Positions 16,947 to 24,379 of a stretch of DNA of 64,000 bases are shown here, in pieces. The position numbers and the translations under genes were made by a program. The first letter of the stretch is position 1, and each line of letters opens with the position of its first letter. The notes under the pieces were generated by a model. The model saw only the letters and a program-made list of their open reading frames with translations. It ran no database searches and was not told the origin of the DNA. The stretch comes from JACPYM01 sp031423495 (GTDB lineage Bacteria; Acidobacteriota; Blastocatellia; RBC074): positions 1 to 64,000 of the forward strand of contig JANPFP010000144.1 in assembly GCA_031423495.1 (NCBI GenBank), given 5' to 3'.

Positions 16947-17653
16947 ACCAGATCGCTGGATGGTTGTGATTCGAGCAATTGCTTGCGGGCGCGGGCGCTC
17001 AAATAAAAATTTTTGAAGTAGCCATACATTGACCAGCACGAAGAAATCACGACTAGCCATAACAGCGAACGGCCTAACCCATACATCATCATCTGAAAGT
17101 CGCGTACGGTGTAAGCTCCTTCGCCCCGCAGATGCGCGATGGCGGTCGCCATCTCAGGCACCGTCCAGAATTGCAGCACCGGATAGGCCAGCGTCGTCGT
17201 AGGCGGCCCGCCGTTCACCGAAGAGAAAATCAATAGCGAGATCGTCACTACCTGCGAAAACATTTTGAACTTGCCTGCTTTCGAGGCGGGAATGATTAAC
17301 CCTTCAGCCGCAGCTACGGAACGCAAACCCGTCACGGCGAATTCGCGGCCAATGATGATGACCACCGCCCACGCGGGCACGAGGCGGTTTTCTACCAACG
17401 AAATAAAAGCCGAAGAGATCAACAGCTTGTCCGCAATCGGATCAAGCAGCGTACCGAACGCCGACACCTGCCCGCGTCGCCGCGCAATCCATCCATCCAA
17501 CGCATCAGTGATGGCTGCGATCAGGAACAACGTCAACCCGGCGATGTGTTGCGGCAAACCGAAATAGTCTTCGGCAAAGCGCGTCAGCAACACGACCACG
17601 AGCAGCGGTACAATAAAGATTCGCAGCAGGGTAAGTGAATTGGGCAAATTCAT
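16943..17653 (-). CDS. pgsA: CDP-diacylglycerol--glycerol-3-phosphate 3-phosphatidyltransferase
   Basis: Integral membrane enzyme that makes phosphatidylglycerophosphate, the first step to phosphatidylglycerol and cardiolipin. The CDP-alcohol phosphotransferase signature D..DG..AR........G...D...D is complete: DALDGWIARRR, then FGTLLDPIADKLL. The N-terminus MNLPNSLTLLRI is typical. The start at 17653 is chosen because the frame further upstream only translates a simple DNA repeat (HSALRTP copies). About 236 residues; there is a C-terminal extension with an extra hydrophobic segment (GRSLLWLVVISSCWSM) and a basic tail. Confidence 0.93.
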   Translation of the reverse strand: MNLPNSLTLLRIFIVPLLVVVLLTRFAEDYFGLPQHIAGLTLFLIAAITDALDGWIARRRGQVSAFGTLLDPIADKLLISSAFISLVENRLVPAWAVVIIIGREFAVTGLRSVAAAEGLIIPASKAGKFKMFSQVVTISLLIFSSVNGGPPTTTLAYPVLQFWTVPEMATAIAHLRGEGAYTVRDFQMMMYGLGRSLLWLVVISSCWSMYGYFKNFYLSARARKQLLESQPSSDLV

Positions 17654-17795
17654 TGGAGTACGGAGTGCGGAGTGCGGAGTGCGGAGTGCGGAGTGCAATC
17701 CAATACACCGCAATGATTAAAGATGTCGAATAGCAAGCTGAGTATTAGCTGGCGAGTGAAAATCCGCAATCCGCAATCCGCACTCCGCACTCAGA
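17654..17795. repeat. Palindrome with GGAGTGC tandem-repeat arms between nadE and pgsA
   Basis: Left arm 17655-17696 holds six GGAGT(A/G)C units; right arm about 17760-17791 reads AATCCGC repeats followed by ACTCCGCACTC, the complement. The two arms bracket about 65 bases. The element occupies the full gap between the stop of nadE (17796) and the pgsA start (17653). Confidence 0.85.
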
Positions 17796-19520
17796 TCATC
17801 CTCTGAATTTATTGGTCAACGGCATGCGTCGGTCACGTCCGAACGCGCGCGGCGTGATGCGTACGCCGGGCGCGGCTTGGCGGCGTTTGTATTCGTTGAG
17901 GTCTACTTGACGGGCGACCCATTTGACCGTCGTTTCGTCGAAGCCCGCCGCCCCTACTGCGATGATGGCCGGGATGCTGTAATCCTGTTCGACGTAAAGT
18001 TCGAGAATCGCATCGAGCGTTTCATAAGGCGGCAGCGAGTCGCTGTCTTTCTGATCGTCGCGCAACTCAGCCGAGGGCGGGCGCGTGATGATGTAATCAG
18101 GAATCAGTTCGCCATCGCGATTGAGCCAGCGGCACAGATCAAACACTAACATCTTCGGCACGTCTTTGATGACGGCGAAGCCGCCGCACATATCGCCGTA
18201 AAGCGTGCAATAACCGACGCTCATCTCACTCTTGTTGCCAGTCGAAAGCACCAGCGCGCCGAACTTATTCGAGAGCGCCATCAGAATGTTGCCGCGAATG
18301 CGCGCCTGAATGTTTTCTTCGGCAATGCCCATCGCCGCGCTGGCAAACACGGGCGCGAGCATCGTCAGGTATTGTTTGAACGTGTCTTCAATCGTGACGA
18401 CGTGATAGTTGACGCCGAGGTTTTTCGCCAACTGTTCGGCATCGCGCGCCGATTCATTCGACGAGTAGCGCGTAGGCATAAACACACACGTCACGTTCTC
18501 AGCGCCGAGCGCGTCTTTGGCTACGCAAGCGACGAGCGCGGAATCTATGCCGCCCGATAGGCCAATGACGGCAGATTTGAAACCATTCTTTTTGACGTAA
18601 TCGTGCGTGCCGATAACGAGCGCTTGATAGACTTCGGCGTTGACATCCAGCGGTTCGGCCATTGCGGGTGCGAGCTTATCGGCCTTGAGCGCAGGGTTCG
18701 TTGAACGCAGCACGATGGGTTCGCTGGGTGCGATGGCGAGCCGTTCCTGACGGCGGCGCGGATCGTGCAGGCGTTCGCTGAATACGCGGTCGGCGTTGAT
18801 GTCTACGAGCAGGAGTTCTTCTTCAAAAGACTTGCCGCGCGCGAGCAGGTTGCCGCGCTCGTCGAATACGAGACTTTGTCCGTCGAAGATCAATTCGTCC
18901 TGACCGCCAACGAGATTGACGTAAGCGAGCGCGACGGCATTGTCTTCGGCGCGCGTAGCCAGCATGCGTTCGCGCGCGTTGCCCTTGCCCGCGTGATAGG
19001 GCGAAGCCGAAATGTTGATGATTAGTTGCGCTCCGGCCAGTGCCTGTTCTTGCGTAGGCCCGCCGGGATACCAGATGTCTTCGCAAATGTTGACGCCGAT
19101 GAGCGCGTCGCCCAGCCGAAAGATCGGCGCTTCCAGCCCTGCGTCGAAATAACGAAACTCATCGAAGACGCCGTAATTCGGCAAGTACTGTTTGTGATAA
19201 ACGCCCTTGAGCGCGCCGTCGCAAATCACGGCGGCGGCGTTGTGAATGTCCGACGCGCGATTGACGAATCCGACAATGGCTACGATGCCTTGCGAGGCCG
19301 CGATGATCTCGTCGAGCGCCTGCAAATTGGCCGCGACGAATTGCGGCTTGAGCAACAGGTCTTCGGGCGGATAACCGCACACGGCGAGTTCAGGGAACGC
19401 GACGAGGTCGGCTCCGGCGGCGCGCGCGCGTTCAAGGTCGGCGATGATTTTGGCGGTGTTACCCGCGAAATCTCCGACAGTGGTGTTGATTTGCGAAAGG
19501 GCGATACGAAGGTTGGACAT
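17796..19520 (-). CDS. nadE: Glutamine-dependent NAD+ synthetase
   Basis: Final step of NAD synthesis: deamido-NAD is amidated using ammonia from glutamine. The 574-residue protein has an N-terminal nitrilase-type amidase domain with the E-K-C triad in AFPELAVCGYPPEDLL, HKQYLPNYGVFDE and VNICEDIWYPGGP, and a C-terminal synthetase domain with the ATP loop GLSGGIDSALVACVA, MPTRYSSNES and the GNKSEMSVGYCTLYGD block. The start at 19520 has no strong ribosome site but gives the family N-terminus (LRIALSQINTTVGDF). It is followed by pgsA after a palindromic spacer. Confidence 0.96.
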   Translation of the reverse strand: MSNLRIALSQINTTVGDFAGNTAKIIADLERARAAGADLVAFPELAVCGYPPEDLLLKPQFVAANLQALDEIIAASQGIVAIVGFVNRASDIHNAAAVICDGALKGVYHKQYLPNYGVFDEFRYFDAGLEAPIFRLGDALIGVNICEDIWYPGGPTQEQALAGAQLIINISASPYHAGKGNARERMLATRAEDNAVALAYVNLVGGQDELIFDGQSLVFDERGNLLARGKSFEEELLLVDINADRVFSERLHDPRRRQERLAIAPSEPIVLRSTNPALKADKLAPAMAEPLDVNAEVYQALVIGTHDYVKKNGFKSAVIGLSGGIDSALVACVAKDALGAENVTCVFMPTRYSSNESARDAEQLAKNLGVNYHVVTIEDTFKQYLTMLAPVFASAAMGIAEENIQARIRGNILMALSNKFGALVLSTGNKSEMSVGYCTLYGDMCGGFAVIKDVPKMLVFDLCRWLNRDGELIPDYIITRPPSAELRDDQKDSDSLPPYETLDAILELYVEQDYSIPAIIAVGAAGFDETTVKWVARQVDLNEYKRRQAAPGVRITPRAFGRDRRMPLTNKFRG

Positions 19521-19525
19521 AGTGA

Positions 19526-19813
19526 TTATTGCCAGTTCAGGTTAAGTGATTTGCACTTTGGGCAAGTGACAATTTCATTTGCTTCAACTGGTTTTTGGCA
19601 GCGGTGACAAACGTTCGGTTCTGACGGAATATGCCAGACGGCGGTCTTTGCGTTGCCTAAACCAATTTTTCGCAAGTCCATCAATACTTTGACCGCAAGG
19701 ATGCGTTGCTTTTCATAAACGAGCGTCAGCACCTCCTGTTTCACTTCGCTGGAAATACTTTCTGGCAAAGTGAAACTGGTTTGGCAACGTGGACAATAAA
19801 ATTCAGTTTCCAT
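19526..19813 (-). CDS. Zinc-ribbon protein with an L7/L12-like C-terminal-fold segment
   Basis: 95 residues from the ATG at 19813. CPRC near the N-terminus, CHRC in the middle and CPKC at the end give three CxxC pairs able to form zinc ribbons. Between the first two lies EKQRILAVKVLMDL followed by RKIGLGNAKTAVWHI, which resembles the IxAIKxxRExTGLGLxEAKxxV helix-loop-helix of the ribosomal protein bL12 C-terminal domain. Such L7/L12-like plus zinc-ribbon small proteins have no settled function. It lies five bases upstream of nadE on the same strand, so they may be cotranscribed. Upstream in-frame Met codons exist but give low-complexity, non-conserved sequence. Confidence 0.7.
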   Translation of the reverse strand: METEFYCPRCQTSFTLPESISSEVKQEVLTLVYEKQRILAVKVLMDLRKIGLGNAKTAVWHIPSEPNVCHRCQKPVEANEIVTCPKCKSLNLNWQ

Positions 19814-19961
19814 GATTGCGATGCAAAGGCGGTAGCCAAATTGATTCGATTGTGATTGCTCGTTCAACGCAGAGCGCGCGGAGGTTTCGCAGAGTTGCGC
19901 GGAGAGGGATTCGGAAGAGAGCGTTTTTTCTTTTGCGATGTGCAATCAAATCTCTCCGTCC

Positions 19962-20171
19962 TTACGTAGCAACGCGTTGTTCACGCGGCAATGGACTCGG
20001 ACGATTCAGCTCACGCGCTGTTTCAATCCATTCGTTCATTACGACTTCGAAATTGAGAATTGCTCCCTGCCGTGATGCGCCGTCAGCCGTACAGCCAGAC
20101 AATTCCGGTGTTTCGGCGATGTAAGCCTGATCTTCCGCGCTCCAATAAATTGTGCTTGCGTAGTTATCCAT
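19962..20171 (-). CDS. HicB-like antitoxin-family protein
   Basis: 69 residues with the compact HicB N-terminal fold: YASTIYWSAEDQAYIAETPELSG (a partially degraded RNase-H-like strand pair) and CTADGASRQGAILNFEVVMNEWIETAREL. HicB proteins neutralise the HicA RNase, but no HicA gene is present here and no DNA-binding domain follows. The start overlaps the end of the HEPN gene by eight bases, so it is the last member of a three-gene MNT/HEPN/HicB-like set. Confidence 0.75.
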   Translation of the reverse strand: MDNYASTIYWSAEDQAYIAETPELSGCTADGASRQGAILNFEVVMNEWIETARELNRPSPLPREQRVAT

Positions 20172-20628
20172 TGCCTCCCTCGTTAATAAACGCTTCCAGT
20201 TCAGCGCGCACTTGCGACCAGACTGATGGTAAAGGAATCACCAGCGTTGAGACGAGTTTCCATTCAATCAACATTGAATAGGAGTGGCGATAAAAGTGAC
20301 GAAAGGCGACGTAATCTTTCAGCATCACGCCGGTCTCTGACGATAACAACGCGGGGCGTTCAGGCGTGGCAGCCATCATTTGTTCGAGCAGGGCTTGATG
20401 CCAGCGGTCTGCGGCGAGCGGTTGGGCGTCAACGCGCTTATTGATGATTTGAAAGACTTTTTCGAGTCCGTTGTAAAAGGAATGTAAGACAGATGCGGAA
20501 GCAGTGGATTCAACCAGCGAAGGAGTCTCGGTGGCGACAAGTTCAAACAGAGGTTGATAAGCGGCAAAGAGGCGCTCAATCATTTCGATCTCAAGGCGGA
20601 TTTGCGTTTTGACTTGCTCATCCAACAC
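20164..20628 (-). CDS. HepT-like HEPN-domain ribonuclease toxin
   Basis: 154 residues, all alpha-helical. Near the C-terminus the motif FRHFYRHSY contains the R-(x)4-H active-site pattern of HEPN ribonucleases (R...RH.Y as in HepT). The partner upstream is a minimal nucleotidyltransferase, which in known type VII MntA-HepT systems adds nucleotides to the Tyr next to that motif and so inactivates the toxin; the Tyr in HSY is present here. The start overlaps the MNT gene by 11 bases. Function as toxin is inferred from the motif and the gene pair. Confidence 0.82.
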   Translation of the reverse strand: MLDEQVKTQIRLEIEMIERLFAAYQPLFELVATETPSLVESTASASVLHSFYNGLEKVFQIINKRVDAQPLAADRWHQALLEQMMAATPERPALLSSETGVMLKDYVAFRHFYRHSYSMLIEWKLVSTLVIPLPSVWSQVRAELEAFINEGGNG

Positions 20629-20917
20629 GAAGCATCACTCCTTTTTGCGCAAGGTATTCTGAGAAAGGGTCGGCAGCGTCGAGGTCTACTAAATCAACGG
20701 AACGTTGCAAAGCAAAAAGCAACTCTCCTAACAAACGAAAGAAACGTCCGGGCGGACAACCGCGTATCGCCAGATCAATGTCTGATTTTTCGTGCGCGCG
20801 TCCTTCTGCCCACGAACCGAACAGAAAGATTTCTTGGCATCCGCCTTGCTTGAGAATTCCGACGGCTTGCTCCAGGTCTTGCTGAATTATCGGATCAGGA
20901 ATGAGTGCGTTCGTCAT
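20618..20917 (-). CDS. Minimal nucleotidyltransferase (MNT) antitoxin, MntA-like
   Basis: 99 residues with the polymerase-beta-fold signature GS-x10-DxD seen as GSWAEGRAHEKSDIDLAI, and a third acidic residue in VDLVDLDAAD. These minimal transferases pair with HEPN toxins and silence them by adding AMP to the toxin. It begins five bases after the BMC-P gene ends, so the toxin-antitoxin pair is directly appended to the microcompartment operon. Confidence 0.88.
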   Translation of the reverse strand: MTNALIPDPIIQQDLEQAVGILKQGGCQEIFLFGSWAEGRAHEKSDIDLAIRGCPPGRFFRLLGELLFALQRSVDLVDLDAADPFSEYLAQKGVMLRVG

Positions 20918-20922
20918 ACGTT

Positions 20923-21192
20923 TTAATCCGTCACTTCAACCGTATCAATAATCCCGACAATCGCGGCGTCTACCGGACGGCCTTTCATGCCTTCGGCCAA
21001 ACGCGCACTGCTGCCTGAGACGACCAGCACTTTTTCGCGGAAGCCTGCGCCTACGGTGTCGAGCGCGACGACGTAACTGTTTTCGTCTTCGCCCGTGAGC
21101 GTGAGCGGGCGCACGAGCAGGAGCTTGACGCCCTCTAACCGTGGGTCTTTGCGCGTAGCGACGACGTTGCCGATGATGCGTCCAATAATCAT
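20923..21192 (-). CDS. Bacterial microcompartment pentameric vertex protein (BMC-P, EutN/CcmL family)
   Basis: 89 residues. MIIGRIIGNVVATRKDP, a LLLVRPLTL strand, ALDTVGAGFREKVLVVSGSSAR and DAAIVGIIDTVEV are the standard EutN/CcmL blocks; the G.G..V....SSAR segment forms the pentamer pore region. The protein caps the vertices of a polyhedral protein shell. The BMC-H gene lies upstream and a class II aldolase gene before it. A TAGTGGC-type palindrome fills the gap to the BMC-H gene. Confidence 0.95.
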   Translation of the reverse strand: MIIGRIIGNVVATRKDPRLEGVKLLLVRPLTLTGEDENSYVVALDTVGAGFREKVLVVSGSSARLAEGMKGRPVDAAIVGIIDTVEVTD

Positions 21193-21266
21193 AGTGGCTA
21201 GTGATTAGTGGCTAGTGGCTAGTGGTGAGCGGCTATAACTAGCCACTAGCCACTAACCGCTAGCTA
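21193..21266. repeat. TAGTGGC-family palindrome between BMC-H and BMC-P genes
   Basis: Left arm holds TAGTGGCTAGTG units (about 21192-21225), right arm TAGCCACTAGCCACTAACC (about 21239-21262). It has the same unit sequence as 10106-10208 and fills almost the full gap between the BMC-H stop and the BMC-P start. It could lower BMC-P synthesis relative to BMC-H, which fits the low pentamer need of a shell. Confidence 0.85.
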
Positions 21267-21267
21267 C

Positions 21268-21555
21268 TTATTTCTTGCGTGATGCGATGGCGACCGGCAG
21301 GGCTTCGTCTACCGAAGAGTGCGGGCGCGGGATGACGTGAACGCTGACCAATTCGCCAACGCGACGTGCTGCGGCTGCGCCTGCGTCAGTGGCGGCTTTC
21401 ACGGCGGCTACGTCGCCGCGCACGATGGCAGTGACGAACCCGCCGCCGATTTTTTCATAACCGACCAGCGTTACGTTGGCGGCTTTCACCATTGCGTCAG
21501 AGGCTTCGATCATGGCGATGAGGCCTTTGGTTTCGATCATTCCGAGTGCTTCCAT
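21268..21555 (-). CDS. Bacterial microcompartment hexameric shell protein (BMC-H, EutM/PduA/CcmK family)
   Basis: 95 residues. MEALGMIETKGLIAMIEASDAMVKAANV, the pore loop KIGGGFVTAIVRGDVAAVKAATDAGAA and VHVIPRPH are diagnostic (quoted here in pieces: MEALGMIETKGL, YEKIGGGFVTAIVRGDV, VISVHVIPRPH-like end). Hexamers of this protein tile the facets of a microcompartment. The pore segment KIGGG resembles the KIGSG of PduA, suggesting passage of small polar metabolites. AAGGAG lies nine bases before the ATG. It is the second gene after a class II aldolase and the only BMC-H in the window. Confidence 0.96.
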   Translation of the reverse strand: MEALGMIETKGLIAMIEASDAMVKAANVTLVGYEKIGGGFVTAIVRGDVAAVKAATDAGAAAARRVGELVSVHVIPRPHSSVDEALPVAIASRKK

Positions 21556-21572
21556 TATTGCTCCTTGAGGTA

Positions 21573-22358
21573 TCAGTTCTTCAATAGCTGCGCGGACTGG
21601 GCTAATAATTCAGTCAGTTCAGCCCGCGTCAACATAACCGTTTCTCCGTCTCCCTGTCTCTCCGTCCCTCTTTCTCCAATCCCGCAAGCCTGCCCCGCCC
21701 TTGCTTCAAACGGCATCACGCCGTTGCGTTCGCGGATTTCAAACAGCTTCGGAATGGCGCGGTCGGGAATCGTATTCTCATTGCCCAGATTACGCGCGAG
21801 GAAACTGATTTTGCACGTATGTTCGAGCGTTTCGAGTTTGTTGAACGCCTGCTCAATCGTTGTTCCGTAAGCCACCGCGCCGTGATTCGCCATCAGCAGC
21901 GCGTCGTGGTATTGCAAAAACGGCTCAATCGCGTCGGTCAATTCGCGCGTCGAAGGCGTGCCGTAAGCCGCGAGCGGTACGCAACCCAGCGTCAGCACAA
22001 CTTCAGAAAGAATGGCTTTGCTCAACGACAGTCCGGCGACAGAAAAGGCCGTAGCGTGCGGCGGATGCGCGTGACATACGGCGTGAATGTCGGGGCGGTT
22101 TTCATAGATGATGCGATGCATCGGCCATTCAGAAGACACCTTGTAATCAGAAGGTTCGAGCGCGTTGCCCGCGAGGTCTACGACACACATCATCTCGGGC
22201 GTCATCCAGCCTTTGCTGACCGCCGACGGCGTAGCGATCAAACGATTCTCGCCGACCCTTACGCTCAAATTGCCGTCGCCCGCGACCAGCAAGCCGCGTT
22301 CATAACAGCGCGTCGCAAAGCGTACGATGTCTTCTTTAATTCGTTGTTCATCTTTCAT
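21573..22358 (-). CDS. Class II aldolase (L-fuculose-phosphate aldolase-like), probable microcompartment cargo
   Basis: 261 residues from the Met at 22358 (MKDEQRIKEDIV). Zinc-dependent aldolase of the FucA/RhaD/AraD family; it cleaves a sugar phosphate into dihydroxyacetone phosphate and an aldehyde. Seen are the phosphate-binding GDGNLSVRV and TPSAVSKG, the metal-binding HAHPPHATAF and the third His in MANHGAV, with a catalytic Glu in SSEWPMH. After the enzyme core comes a Gly/Glu/Arg-rich linker encoded by a simple CTCCGTCTCC-like DNA repeat (about 21640-21678), then a short amphipathic helix LTRAELTELLAQSAQLLKN. Such linker-plus-helix tails act as encapsulation peptides in other BMC enzymes; this role is inferred. 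The BMC-H gene follows after 17 bases. The lactaldehyde product would explain a shell, but no aldehyde dehydrogenase is encoded next to it. Confidence 0.88.
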   Translation of the reverse strand: MKDEQRIKEDIVRFATRCYERGLLVAGDGNLSVRVGENRLIATPSAVSKGWMTPEMMCVVDLAGNALEPSDYKVSSEWPMHRIIYENRPDIHAVCHAHPPHATAFSVAGLSLSKAILSEVVLTLGCVPLAAYGTPSTRELTDAIEPFLQYHDALLMANHGAVAYGTTIEQAFNKLETLEHTCKISFLARNLGNENTIPDRAIPKLFEIRERNGVMPFEARAGQACGIGERGTERQGDGETVMLTRAELTELLAQSAQLLKN

Positions 22359-22503
22359 TGCTGTGGGTATTTGCAAGGGCATAACTCGACCGCAACGCAC
22401 CTTAGCCCAGCCCCGTCGCGCGTGTCAATTACGCGATTGACAGGTTTTCAAAGGGCTGCGTACACTGCCGAAACCGTTATCAATTTTGGTCTGGAGCAAT
22501 CGT

Positions 22504-23112
22504 TTGATCGCACATCTCGCTGGCAAACTCATTCAAAAACAGCCCAACTCCGTCATCGTAGACGTGAACGGTGTCGGCTATGAACTCACCGTGCCGCTTT
22601 CGACCTTTTACGATTTGGGCGAAGTCGGCGCTGACGTGGCCTTGCGCGTACACACGCATGTGCGCGAAGACGCCTTGCAACTTTTCGGCTTTCGCACCGA
22701 CCGCGAAAAGCAGTTGTTTCTTTCCGTCACCAGCGTCACCGGCATCGGGCCGAAACTCGGCATTACGTTGCTGTCGGGCCTGAGTGCCGACGAACTGATT
22801 CGCGCCATCCGCGACAACAACCTCGTCAAACTCGTCGCCGTCCCCGGCGTAGGCAAAAAGACCGCCGAACGTTTGGTCGTAGAGTTGCGCGACAAGATGA
22901 CCAAGCTCGCTGCGAGTACGCAATCTGAACTCGTCACGTCTGATTACACGCCCGTCGCCAACGCCGTCAGCGACGACATCGGTTCGGCACTCGTGAATTT
23001 GGGCTACCAAAAAGCCGCCGCCGAAAAAGCCGTTGCGAATGTTTTTAAAGAAAATGCCGACGCGAGTTTTGAAGTAGCGTTGCGCGCGGCGTTGCGTGCG
23101 TTGGCGCGATAA
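22504..23112 (+). CDS. ruvA: Holliday junction branch migration protein RuvA
   Basis: Binds the four-way junction and loads the RuvB motor. The 202-residue protein has the N-terminal OB fold (IAHLAGKLIQK, VDVNGVGYELTVP), two helix-hairpin-helix motifs (VTGIGPKLGITLLSGL and VPGVGKKTAERLVVEL) and the C-terminal domain III that contacts RuvB (DIGSALVNLGYQKAAAEKAV). The start is a TTG at 22504: GGAG at 22492-22495 is well spaced for it and the product begins MIAHLAGK as in other RuvA proteins. ruvB follows after a perfect 19-bp hairpin. Confidence 0.96.
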   Translation: MIAHLAGKLIQKQPNSVIVDVNGVGYELTVPLSTFYDLGEVGADVALRVHTHVREDALQLFGFRTDREKQLFLSVTSVTGIGPKLGITLLSGLSADELIRAIRDNNLVKLVAVPGVGKKTAERLVVELRDKMTKLAASTQSELVTSDYTPVANAVSDDIGSALVNLGYQKAAAEKAVANVFKENADASFEVALRAALRALAR

Positions 23113-23128
23113 GAATGGTATTGCGTTC

Positions 23129-23169
23129 GCAAGCAGTAGGGCGGGTTACTAACCCGCCCTACTGCTTGC
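23129..23169. repeat. Perfect 19-bp inverted repeat between ruvA and ruvB
   Basis: GCAAGCAGTAGGGCGGGTT is followed by ACT and then its exact complement. No T-run follows, so it is more likely a mobile-type or mRNA-processing hairpin than a strong terminator. Its core (AGGGCGGGTT/AACCCGCCCT) is closely related to the hairpins at 50039-50062 and 50086-50115. Confidence 0.9.
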
Positions 23170-23193
23170 AAGCCACTTGGTAGAGTTCGATTT

Positions 23194-24249
23194 ATGGCAA
23201 GTAAGAATCCAGAGGATGACGAAACGCGGCTCATCGGCGGCGATTCGATGAATGACGAACAGCAAATCGAACTCTCGCTGCGTCCGCAACTCCTGCGCGA
23301 ATACATCGGCCAAAAGAAGGTCAAAGAGAATCTCGACATCTTCATCAAGGCGGCGCGCGCGCGCGGCGAAGCCTTAGATCACGTATTGCTCAACGGCCCG
23401 CCGGGTTTGGGGAAGACTACGCTGGCGGTGATTTGTGCGCGCGAGATGGGCGCGTCGTTGAAAGTCACAGCGGGGCCAGTCATTGAAAAAGCCGGAGACT
23501 TGGCCGCGTTGCTGACCAACTTGAGCGAAGGCGATGTGCTTTTCATTGACGAGATTCATCGGTTGCATCCCGCCATCGAAGAAATCCTTTATCCCGCGAT
23601 GGAAGATTTTGAGTTAGACATCATCATCGGGCAGGGGCCGTCGGCGCGTTCGGTCAAGCTGGATCTGCCGCGCTTTACGTTGGTGGGTGCGACGACCCGA
23701 CCGGGGATGATTACGGCACCGTTGCGCGGACGCTTTGGCATCAACTTTCATCTGGATTTTTATCCGGTCGAAGACCTGCAAATCATCATCGAGCGTTCTG
23801 CCGCGATTCTCGGCGCGCACATCGAAGAGGCCGGAGCCAAAGCGTTGGCGCAACGCGCACGCGGTACGCCGCGCATCGCCAATCGCCTGTTGCGCCGCGT
23901 CCGCGATTTTGCCGAAGTCGAAGGCGACGGAAGGATTACGGCGGAGGTTGCTACCGATGCAATGAACCGGATGGAAGTGGACCGTTACGGCCTCGACGAA
24001 GTTGATCGCAAGCTGATGTTGACGATCATCGAAAAATTCAACGGCGGCCCCGTTGGCGTAGGCACGCTGTCAGCTTCGATCAGCGAAGAAAAAGAAGCCA
24101 TCGAAGAAATTTACGAGCCTTATTTGATTCAAATCGGTTTCCTGAACCGTACGCCGCGCGGTCGCATGGCAATGCCTGCGGCTTATCAACACTTTGGTAT
24201 CGGCTGGCAGCCGAAGGGTGAACGCGATCAAAGCGGGTTGTTTCAATGA
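23194..24249 (+). CDS. ruvB: Holliday junction branch migration DNA helicase RuvB
   Basis: AAA+ hexameric motor that drives branch migration with RuvA. 351 residues with Walker A (GPPGLGKTT), Walker B (VLFIDEIHRLHPAIEE), sensor 1 (TLVGATTRPGMIT), arginine finger region (PLRGRFGI) and the C-terminal winged helix (EEIYEPYLIQIGFLNRTPRGR). The N-terminus has about 20 polar residues before the conserved LRPQLLREYIGQ. It follows ruvA; a long palindrome lies just after the stop. Confidence 0.97.
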   Translation: MASKNPEDDETRLIGGDSMNDEQQIELSLRPQLLREYIGQKKVKENLDIFIKAARARGEALDHVLLNGPPGLGKTTLAVICAREMGASLKVTAGPVIEKAGDLAALLTNLSEGDVLFIDEIHRLHPAIEEILYPAMEDFELDIIIGQGPSARSVKLDLPRFTLVGATTRPGMITAPLRGRFGINFHLDFYPVEDLQIIIERSAAILGAHIEEAGAKALAQRARGTPRIANRLLRRVRDFAEVEGDGRITAEVATDAMNRMEVDRYGLDEVDRKLMLTIIEKFNGGPVGVGTLSASISEEKEAIEEIYEPYLIQIGFLNRTPRGRMAMPAAYQHFGIGWQPKGERDQSGLFQ

Positions 24250-24252
24250 AAG

Positions 24253-24360
24253 CGTGTCCGTAGCCCGACCGTTAGAGAGGGCTACCTTGAGGATGCGCCT
24301 GTTGATGCCGAAGGGCGCAATGCCGAGGTAGCCCTCGCTAACGGTCGGGCTACGGACACG
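24253..24360. repeat. 35-bp inverted repeat between ruvB and queA
   Basis: Arms at 24253-24287 and 24326-24360 start and end CGTGTCCGTAGCCCGACCGT and match with a single mismatch over about 35 bases; the loop is about 38 bases. It fills the ruvB/queA gap. Confidence 0.92.
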
Positions 24361-24379
24361 GCTGCGCCGATTTGTTCGT

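Noticed and set aside
17654..17713. Upstream extension of pgsA with HSALRTP repeats
   Set aside because: It only translates the GGAGTGC tandem repeat; the conserved PgsA N-terminus begins at 17653.
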